Source of the DNA: DATBMY01 sp036554605
Lineage (GTDB): Bacteria > Acidobacteriota > Blastocatellia > UBA7656
DNA length: 8,779 nucleotides
Reading direction: 5' to 3'
Assembly: GCA_036554605.1 (NCBI GenBank)
Contig: DATBMY010000382.1
Coordinates: 1-8,779, forward strand
Shown here: one piece after another, positions 1 through 7,000 of the stretch
How positions within the stretch are numbered: the stretch's first letter is position 1
How the letters are laid out: every line of letters begins with the position of its first letter
Position numbers and translations under genes: made by a program
Notes under the pieces: model-generated
Databases searched by the model: none
Seen by the model: the letters and a program-made list of their open reading frames with translations, nothing else
What the model was told of the DNA's origin: nothing

Positions 1-327
1 ATGGGGATGTCGCCCAGCGACACCGTTCAGGAATTTACCAGGGCCGCCGAGGCAGGCGACGCCGACGGCATGCTCAGGGTCACGTCGAGCAAGGCCCCGG
101 GCATGGACCGCATGAGACTCGGTCTTAGATTGGGAGCGGCAGACATAGCAAAACAGTTCCAGGAAAAAGGCGGGATAGACGGCGTCGACGTTCTTGACGA
201 ACAGATCACCGGCGATACGGCCAAGGTCACCGCGACCACAAGATACGGCAACGGGCAGTCGGCCACCGAAATAATAGATCTGGTGCTCGAAGACGGCTCG
301 TGGAAGATAGTGCTAAAGGCAGGCTAA
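1..327 (+). CDS. DUF4878 / NTF2-like small protein, probably 5'-truncated
   Basis: An open frame of 108 codons ends with TAA at 325-327. The opening segment (residues 4-25, SPSDTVQEFTRAAEAGDADG) has the pattern of DUF4878 and related NTF2-like domains: Ser-Pro-x-Asp/Glu, an aliphatic-aromatic helix, then Ala-x-x-x-Gly-Asp. The second half (about 62-105) alternates strand-like segments and ends in a conserved-looking Gly-Ser-Trp-Lys-Ile, which is typical of the last strand of this fold. Members are usually small lipoproteins or secreted proteins of unknown role. No signal peptide or lipobox is visible. The first ATG is the first base of the window, so no ribosome-binding site can be checked and the true start is probably further left. 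It converges on the surA-like gene. The fold assignment is moderate and the function is unknown. Confidence 0.55.
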   Translation: MGMSPSDTVQEFTRAAEAGDADGMLRVTSSKAPGMDRMRLGLRLGAADIAKQFQEKGGIDGVDVLDEQITGDTAKVTATTRYGNGQSATEIIDLVLEDGSWKIVLKAG

Positions 328-352
328 AAAACAGTGACAAGCGAACTGTTAG

Positions 353-380
353 AAGTCCGGAGTCCGATGTCCGATGTCGG
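353..380. repeat. Heptanucleotide repeat array, left arm (4 units)
   Basis: There are four consecutive 7-base units: AAGTCCG, GAGTCCG, ATGTCCG and ATGTCGG. They share the core N(A/T)GTCCG, with one change in the last unit. The array forms most of the left inner arm of the surrounding inverted repeat. Confidence 0.8.
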
Positions 381-397
381 GGATTGCTCTAGCCTTT

Positions 398-430
398 GAC
401 TCCAGACTTCGGACTCCGGACTTCGGACTA
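398..430. repeat. Heptanucleotide repeat array, right arm (about 4.7 units)
   Basis: Consecutive 7-base units read GACTCCA, GACTTCG, GACTCCG and GACTTCG, followed by a partial GACTA. They are the reverse complement of the left-array type (GGAGTCC / GAAGTCC), so the two arrays face each other. Confidence 0.8.
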
Positions 431-455
431 TTATCTTGTCACTTGTCACGGGCTT

Positions 456-1136
456 CTACAGTTCTACCAGAGTGACTATTTCGGCGCGCTGGCGGGCGCT
501 TGTGATGAATCGGTCGAGCTCCTGATTGATCTTCTCTGCCTTTAATCTGGCCATTATGTCGTTGCGCAACTCGTCGAGGGAGGGCGGGACCTGCCCGTGC
601 TTGCGCAACTCCGGAACCAGCGATTCATCATAGTAGCGCTTGATTTCGGTCTCCGAGACAAAGACGAATGATCGAAAGCGAAACTCAACGAAGCGCTCCA
701 TCTCTATCCTCTCCTTTATGAGCGCGTCGATCCTCTCGGGCGTCAGCCCGACCGCCTCCACTCGTTGCCGGAAAGCCGCTTCGCCCCCTCGAAAGCTGTC
801 AATAAGTAGCCTGCGGTATTTGTCAATGTCCTCGCCCGTTACTTCCGCTCCAGGCAGGCGCTCCGCTTCCTGCGCTATGAGCCGCTGATCGATGAGCGTG
901 TCGAGCATCCTGCGCAATATGTCGCTGCTGACGGGGCCCGCGGGGCTTGGCGATCCGGGGTCGAGCGCGACGTTCCATAACAAGTCCGTGCGGGTTATCG
1001 GTTCGTTGTTGACGAGCGTGACTATCTGATCGACGATAACCTGCGCCCGCGCCGATGATCGCAAGAGAGGCGAGCATACGAGGATCATTATCGATGAGAC
1101 TGAAGCGACCGCGGCGATGTATCGTCGTAGCATCAT
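456..1136 (-). CDS. SurA-like periplasmic chaperone without PPIase domain
   Basis: The predicted protein has 226 residues. A signal peptide is visible: Met-Met-Leu-Arg-Arg, a hydrophobic core at about 6-25, and a likely cleavage site after Ala-Arg-Ala at 29-31. Next comes the SurA N-terminal signature, VDQIVTLVNNEPITRTDLL (residues 35-53), and a helical domain to about 155. The tail (about 160-226, from VSETEIKRYYDE) resembles the point where family members enter the parvulin domain, but no parvulin domain follows. It goes straight to a C-terminal helix like that closing the SurA core. In the family, the N- and C-terminal core binds unfolded outer-membrane proteins, and the isomerase domains are not essential for that in E. 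coli. I place the start at 1136 (or 1133) because of the strong ribosome-binding site there. It begins 10 bases after the bamA stop codon and is surely co-transcribed with it. Confidence 0.8.
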   Translation of the reverse strand: MMLRRYIAAVASVSSIMILVCSPLLRSSARAQVIVDQIVTLVNNEPITRTDLLWNVALDPGSPSPAGPVSSDILRRMLDTLIDQRLIAQEAERLPGAEVTGEDIDKYRRLLIDSFRGGEAAFRQRVEAVGLTPERIDALIKERIEMERFVEFRFRSFVFVSETEIKRYYDESLVPELRKHGQVPPSLDELRNDIMARLKAEKINQELDRFITSARQRAEIVTLVEL

Positions 1137-1142
1137 CCTCCG

Positions 1143-1148
1143 CCTCCT
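1143..1148 (-). promoter_or_regulatory. Ribosome-binding site of the surA-like gene
   Basis: The minus strand reads AGGAGG here, 6 bases before an ATG at 1136 and 9 bases before a second ATG at 1133. The site overlaps the bamA stop codon (TAG, 1147-1149), so translation of the two genes is probably coupled. It rules against a start 36 codons further upstream at 1244, which would lie inside bamA. Confidence 0.85.
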
Positions 1149-4038
1149 AAAACGTCTGCCCGATTGTGAAGTGTATGCGCGATCCGCGAATACCTTCAGG
1201 CTTGTTTGCGACGAGCCAACCAAAATCGAGACGCACGGGTCCAATCGGCGTCTTGATCCTGAACCCGAAGCCGAGCGTCTGTGTCATATCGCCCAGCTTG
1301 ATGTCTCGCACGCGGCGAAAGACGTTGCCCGTATCGGAAAAGACCTGCCCACCGAATATCTTCCAAATAGGAAATCTCAGCTCGTTGTTGAGCACGATAA
1401 CCGCATTGCCGCCGAGCGGGCTCAATTCCAGCAGCGGGTTCCCGTTCGCGTCACGAATTATTTCGCCGTCGTTGTTGCGCTCGGGCACGAGCACGGAAGG
1501 CCCCGCTTCTTCAAAGCCGAACCCGCGCAGATCGCGCGCGCCGCCGGCAAAGAATCGCTCCGATATTGGCAGGGTCTGCGCGCCGCCGAATGGCGAGGCG
1601 AGCCCCACGCGCGCGGAAATGGAATAGACCGTATCGCGCACGCGCGGGGCCGGATAGTAGCGGTTATGCTCGATGAGCCCTTTTACGAATTGCTCATTGC
1701 CGCCAAGCCCCTTCGTCGCGAAAGAGAAGTTGCCGAGCGTTTGCGAGCCGCGCGACGGGTCGAACCTGTTGTCTCTCTTATCGCTGACGTAACTTAGCGC
1801 GAGGCGGCCGATCCTGATGGGCTGCGCGTTGCGCTCAAGCTCTTCGGGCGTGAAATCCGGCGGCAGATCATAGACGCTTACGCGCTCGAAGTTGTAGCTC
1901 AGGTAAGTAATCGTGTCTTCGGATATACGTTTCTGGACCTGTATGGAGGCCGTGTAGCGATCGCTGCGAAAATTCTTCTCGGCAAGTCTTCGAGCAAAAA
2001 ACGAGATGAGCGTAGGGTATTCTTCGCCGAACGGCCGCGGGTTTAAAAAGGATAGCTGCCCGAACAGCTCATTGCGGCTGACGCGCAACTGCGTGGTCCC
2101 GGTATAGAGCCTGCCAAAGAGATTCGTGTGCGTAAGCTGGACAAGCCCGCGCCCGCCGTTGAGGAAATCGAGGCCGGGCACCGATAGCCGGCTCCGGTTC
2201 GACTGGTAGCCGAACCCGAACAGCAGGTCGCGCCGCTTGGCTTCGAACAGGTTGACTACGACATTGCTCTGCTCGACGCCGTTGGCCGTTTCGCCCACCG
2301 GCTCCGAGGTTATCTGGACGGAGTTGAATGCGTTCGTCTCATAAAGCTGCCGCTCGGTCTCTTGCAGGTCTTCGATGCGCAGCCACTCGCCTTGCTTGAA
2401 CCTGTAGAAATCTCTCTCCAGACGCCCGACCTTCGTTATGGCGTTGCCACGCGTGATGATGTTGCTGATGCGGACGCGGTTGCCTTCGTTTATGTTGAAG
2501 ATCAAACGCGCGCGGTCCTCCCCGTTGACGTTGCCCAGCTCGACCAGCTCCGACACGACTTCCACATTCGCATAGCCGCGACTGGTGTATGCGGCGGCAA
2601 GCCGGTCCGAGGTCTGGCTGATCTCGGCCGCCACCAGCGGGTCGCCCGGCTCGATGATAAACTCCTCGCGAAGCGCTTCGCGAGTCAGCACGTTATTGCC
2701 GCGCATGCCTATCTCTTCGATGTATGTCCGAGGTCCCTGCTCCACGTCGAAGGTAACTATAAGGCTCTCTCCGGTGAGCGACACGCCCTGGCGGACATCG
2801 ACCTGCGCCCTTCGATAGCCCAGCTCGCGCATCCGCCTGATTATGAGGTTCGAGTCCTGCCTGAGCATCTCGTTGCTCGTGATGCCGCGCCCCAGGCCGA
2901 AGAAGGGTATCGGAACCGGCGATGCCTCTCTAGACTTCATATCCTCTTGCAACGTCTCCGTCGGAATGGCGTCGTTGCCCTCGATCTCTATGTTCGTGAG
3001 CCTCAGCCGCCTGCCCGTGTTTACAGTGTAGAGGAGCTGCACGACCGGCTGCGCCAGGTCAGGCATTGGCGGCCGCGTCACCTGCGCGAAGAAATATCCC
3101 TGCTGCTGCAAATAATCCTGGAGGCGGCGGCGGCCCTCTTCGAGCGTGAAATCGTCGAGCCCGCCCTGTTGATAAAACGGAAAGACCTCGCGCCTCTTAT
3201 CATCGCTTATCTCGTAGCCCTGTACCTCAATCTGCGCCTTCGGCCCTGACTGCACGCTTATCGTCACGTCCACGGTATTGCGCTCGACATTCGGCCTTAT
3301 CGAGGAGCTGACGCGCGTCGCGAGAAAATCCTGCTCCAGATAGGCCAGCCGTATGCGCTCCATCTGCGTCTGCACGTCGGCCTGCGTGAACGGTTTGCCG
3401 GCGACGATTGCCTGCTCGATATTCGACAGGTCAATTTGCGTGCCTTGCACGTCGACGTTGAATGTTCCAGCCGTCGCTTGCTCACCCGGCGTGATCGTAT
3501 AGGCTACGACCGCGCGCGTGCCCGCCTCATCTAGCCGCACCTCCGGGCGCACCTGGGCTTGCAAGTACCCTCGCGATGAGTAAAAGGCAAGCAGCTCGGC
3601 AACGCCTCGCTGCACGGCTCCGGGCGAGTAGGGTTCGCCCGGATCGAGCTCGTTGATACGCGCCCGAAGCTCCGAGTCCGGAAAGATCGTTTCGCCCTCG
3701 AAGACTATGTTATCTATTCGCGCCTGAGGACGGACGACGAACCGCAGTACGACTCCGGTCGCGCCGTCAGCGACGCCCTCGACGGTCGCGCCCGATATGA
3801 GACCCGATTGGTGCAGGCGTATGAGCGAGTCATGTATCCGCACCGGCGAATACTCCTGCCCCGGCGCAATCTCTATCAACGACCTTATCTCGGTAGTGGC
3901 GCTCCCGGGCGCCCCCTCTATTACGACCTCGATGCGGGTCACGCGCTTTCCAAGAAACTCGCCTACCTGGCTCGCAAGCGCATGGCTTGAGACCATAAGC
4001 AAGAAACCTAGCGCGATTATTGCCCTGAGCCTTCCCAT
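1147..4038 (-). CDS. bamA: BamA/TamA-family Omp85 outer-membrane assembly protein, seven POTRA domains
   Basis: This 963-residue protein folds and inserts beta-barrel proteins into the outer membrane. It has a signal peptide (1-22, ending Ala-Leu-Ala). By eye I count seven POTRA repeats at about 33-104, 107-185, 191-265, 268-343, 346-437, 438-521 and 522-603. Most show the conserved Gly-Tyr before strand three, as in RGYLQAQV, QGYFFAQV, LGYRRAQV and RGYANVEV. The Omp85 barrel follows (604-963). It carries the loop-6 motif as GGARDLRGF (832-840; the usual Val/Ile-Arg-Gly-Phe is Leu-Arg-Gly-Phe), then NNELRFP (884-890), GPVRLDFGW (933-941) and a terminal Phe. E. coli BamA has about 810 residues and five POTRAs. 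The ATG at 4038 directly abuts the tamB stop, with GAGGAA at 4049-4054 as ribosome-binding site. The barrel family is certain. BamA rather than TamA is the better label because of the POTRA number and because TamA usually has three. Confidence 0.93.
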   Translation of the reverse strand: MGRLRAIIALGFLLMVSSHALASQVGEFLGKRVTRIEVVIEGAPGSATTEIRSLIEIAPGQEYSPVRIHDSLIRLHQSGLISGATVEGVADGATGVVLRFVVRPQARIDNIVFEGETIFPDSELRARINELDPGEPYSPGAVQRGVAELLAFYSSRGYLQAQVRPEVRLDEAGTRAVVAYTITPGEQATAGTFNVDVQGTQIDLSNIEQAIVAGKPFTQADVQTQMERIRLAYLEQDFLATRVSSSIRPNVERNTVDVTISVQSGPKAQIEVQGYEISDDKRREVFPFYQQGGLDDFTLEEGRRRLQDYLQQQGYFFAQVTRPPMPDLAQPVVQLLYTVNTGRRLRLTNIEIEGNDAIPTETLQEDMKSREASPVPIPFFGLGRGITSNEMLRQDSNLIIRRMRELGYRRAQVDVRQGVSLTGESLIVTFDVEQGPRTYIEEIGMRGNNVLTREALREEFIIEPGDPLVAAEISQTSDRLAAAYTSRGYANVEVVSELVELGNVNGEDRARLIFNINEGNRVRISNIITRGNAITKVGRLERDFYRFKQGEWLRIEDLQETERQLYETNAFNSVQITSEPVGETANGVEQSNVVVNLFEAKRRDLLFGFGYQSNRSRLSVPGLDFLNGGRGLVQLTHTNLFGRLYTGTTQLRVSRNELFGQLSFLNPRPFGEEYPTLISFFARRLAEKNFRSDRYTASIQVQKRISEDTITYLSYNFERVSVYDLPPDFTPEELERNAQPIRIGRLALSYVSDKRDNRFDPSRGSQTLGNFSFATKGLGGNEQFVKGLIEHNRYYPAPRVRDTVYSISARVGLASPFGGAQTLPISERFFAGGARDLRGFGFEEAGPSVLVPERNNDGEIIRDANGNPLLELSPLGGNAVIVLNNELRFPIWKIFGGQVFSDTGNVFRRVRDIKLGDMTQTLGFGFRIKTPIGPVRLDFGWLVANKPEGIRGSRIHFTIGQTF

Positions 4039-7000
4039 CTAGAAGCGCTTCCTCAATCGCACGTCGAAGCCGACCTCGCCCCGGTCATTACGATACCCGA
4101 CCACCGAGAAGCGGTTGCTGAGGCGGTATTCGACCAGCACAACCCGGTCCAGCCCGTTCGTACCCGAAGTGAGATTCTGGGAATAGGTGACCGTCAGGTT
4201 CTTTGTAATCCTCTGGCCGAGGGTGATGCGCGCGGTAGGGTCGCTGCCGCGCCCGACCAGCAATGGATCGATCGAGAACCGGCTCAATCCGAAGAGTCTC
4301 TGCGTGCGCCTCTCGATCTGTTCGGAGAGCGAAGCCGACAAAAGCGATTGCGCCAGTCCGAGTCCGGTCTGAGTGACGGCCGCGCCTACCGTTTCATCCG
4401 CGCCCGAAACGGTTCCCGTGAGCACCAGCGACACGATGTCGACTTCAGACAGCGGCGGGTCCGACCTGAGCGTAGTCTCAAGCCGGTCGAGCCGTCCATT
4501 GAAGCCGACCGTTATTCGATAGCCGCTGATCTCGGCCTCCGATTGTATGTCGAGAATGGGCTCCGCCCTGCGACGGCCGGGAAGGGTTATGATGCCCCGC
4601 GATAGCTCGAAGCGCCCGCTGCGGAATTCAAGCGTCCCGCGCTCGAGTTGCACGCGGCCCGAGATGACCGGCTCGTCGATGCGCCCCCTGATGGTCAAGA
4701 AGGCGCTGCCGAGCGCGTCGGCAAGGTTGTTCTTTATTATGAGCGTGTCGTCGGCCGTCACCCGCAGATCGAGCGCTACGGGTGGCCCCGCGCCTACCGC
4801 CCCGCCGCCGCCGCCACCTGTCCGGGGATCGAGGAAATCAGGGCTGAACGGCCCGCCCGAGGTCAGCAGTTCTTCGATGGTAATATCCTGCGTGTAGGAC
4901 GCGCGGCGAACATAGATATCGCCCGAAAGCACCTGCACGCGGTTGTTGCCCTGCAAGACGAGCTGCGCGTCGAATGTCGTCTGCGTGTCGCGCGGAAACT
5001 CTATGCCCACCTGATCGCCCGCTATCTCAAGTCTCCACCGGTCGGGCGCAAGCCCCGCGAGCGCCGCCCCTCCCTGCACTGAGAGCGTGCCGCCGCCCGG
5101 CGTCGTCGCGGTGAAGTTTTCCAGCAGCGCCTGGTTCGAGGTGAAGCGTATCTGCCCGTTACCCCTGGCAACCGAGAGCGGAAAATCGACTACTCGCAAT
5201 CCCACTTCCCTGAGCGAGACTACGCCCAGTAGCTGCGGTGAGGCGAATGACCCGACGATTGTAGCCTCGACGCGCGCAATGCCGGTTGCGAAGACCTCCG
5301 TCGTAAACGACGAGAGCAATCGCAAGTTAATCTCGCCGTTCATCCGCACGGCGCTGTTTGCTTCCGCCTCGCGCGCTATCGTACCCTCGACAGAAAAGCT
5401 CGTCCCATCGCCCACGAAGGTCACCGGCTCTATGATGACACGCTGAGGCGTGGCCGTAACAACCACGTCGCCCTGGTTGGTGATCGTGTATTGCTGCCCT
5501 TCGGCAAGCTCGCCGCCGAGCTGCAACCTTGTTATGCGCGCGACTGCCTGCACGTTATCCGCCGAGAAATCGCCTTCTCTGTTGAGCAGCGACCCGCCCA
5601 GCGTGATGGACCCGGTCGCCCTTCCGGTTATGCCGGAAAGCTCGGGCGCGACCAGCCCGAGATATGGACCGATGTCGGCGTCCGTAAATTCGACGCTCGC
5701 GCTCACTGGATAACTCTTTCTATCGCGCAGGTCGACGGTCGCCGTCAGCGTTCGCATCTGGTCAAGCACGTTCGCCGTCGCCTCTACCTTGAGAAGGCCG
5801 TTGTCGGTATAGGCGACAATCTTTGCATCGCCAAGATCTCGGCCATCGAGCCTTACGTCCTTGCCCTGTATAGTCGCGTTCAGATTGACCTGAGACCAAT
5901 CGTCAACATCGCCCCAGCGACCCTGCCCGGTCACTGTCAGATCGGCCCGGCCCGTTAGATTGACTCCGTCGCCCTCTTCGCCGCGTAACTGGTTCGACAG
6001 GTACGCGAGATCGATATTGCGCCCCTCGGCATTGATCGAATAAGCATTGGTGTCGAGGTTGAACGTCGCCTCCCCTACTATCTCAGTATTGGCTTCCAGA
6101 GTCATTTTCAGGTCTTGAACGCTCAGGATGCTATTGGCAATCGTCACGCTGCCGCTGAAGCTCGGGACCGATACTGTCTCTTCCTGTTCGCCTTCGCCAA
6201 ATCTTTTGAAACGCCCGTCGCTCAAAGTCACCTGCGCCGTCCCTTCGATAGTGCGAGGACCGGGCAGCCCCCTCAAATCTATTGTGCCGTTTATCGCGCC
6301 GCCCGATACGAAATCGGAAAACTCAGGGGCCGCCGCCTGCACTATTGTGGGCAGGTTGAAGTTCTTCACCGTGGCCTGAACAGAGACGGCGTTCTCGCGG
6401 TCGAGCCGCGCCGTTATATTAAAGTCGGCGCGCGAATCCTCCTTCACCAGCGATCCGTTTTCTATGCTCAGCAGCGCGGGCGTATAGCTTATGTCGCCTT
6501 CGAATGACCCGATCAGCTCGCGCGCGGAATGCTCTGGGAAGTCCGGATCATCGGCACGCGATATATTCTCGAGCCGCAAGTGCCCCCGCACGCTGGGCGC
6601 GGAGACTCGCCCTTCGACCCTGCCCGTGAACTCGCCTTCGCCGCTCAAAACGAACTTGTAATCGCGCTTGACCTTTTCGGGGATGAAACCGAACGCGTCG
6701 ACCACGCGTTGCACTTCGGCCATGTCGCTCGACTCGAAGTTCACGTCCAGATTGACCGCTCCGTTCCAGCCGGCGGTTCCCGTAGCGGTTATCTCGCTCG
6801 CCGCCGAGCGTATATAAGCCCTCTCGATATTGAATCCGCGTCCCGTCGCGACAAGACTCACCTGCCCCTGCGCGGGCTGGCTCTCGACGGTTGAATCGAG
6901 AGGCGAAACCGACGCGTCGAACGAAGCCTGTATGCGACCCGTGGCCGCTTGATAATCGAGTCCGGGAAATGTGAGCCTCGCCGTTCCACTGGTCGTGCCG

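Larger units (their letters stand above)
326..449 (-). terminator. Probable rho-independent terminator of the tamB-bamA-surA operon
   Basis: Read on the minus strand just after the surA-like stop codon, the outer arm GTGACAAG, the inner 20-bp stem and the closing arm CTTGTCAC are followed by TGTTTTTT. The six T lie opposite A326-A331, which overlap the stop codon of the plus-strand gene. A stem plus a T run at the end of the operon fits a terminator, although the hairpin is unusually long. On the plus strand no T run follows the right arm, so it would mainly serve the minus-strand genes. Confidence 0.55.
334..449. repeat. Nested inverted repeat between convergent genes
   Basis: The outer arms are GTGACAAG at 334-341 and CTTGTCAC at 435-442, with a second overlapping CTTGTCAC at 442-449. 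The inner arms are 352-371 and 405-424 and pair at 19 of 20 positions, with a 33-base loop. Between the outer and inner stems lie 10 unpaired bases on each side (342-351 and 425-434), so the whole region can fold as one long, nearly symmetric hairpin. It fills almost the entire gap between two convergent genes and codes for nothing I can see. Confidence 0.85.

Noticed and set aside
353..430. CRISPR-like array
   Set aside because: The units are only 7 bases, contiguous, and have no spacers; the two arrays are inverted relative to each other.
1137..1244. 36-codon upstream extension of the surA-like gene
   Set aside because: It would overlap the bamA coding end, places Arg-rich non-signal sequence before the signal peptide, and ignores the AGGAGG placed correctly for the ATG at 1136.
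1117..1797. Plus-strand open frame (226 codons) over the bamA/surA junction
   Set aside because: It is antisense to two real genes, with an arginine-rich composition and no family resemblance.
2362..3249. Long plus-strand open frame (295 codons) opposite bamA
   Set aside because: It lies wholly inside the well-supported bamA gene, has no recognisable domain or ribosome-binding site, and high-GC genes commonly leave such open antisense frames.
5491..5958. Plus-strand open frames opposite tamB, including 4648-5082, 6115-6507 and 6949-7446
   Set aside because: All are shadows of the tamB reading frame, with no domain pattern and no start signals.
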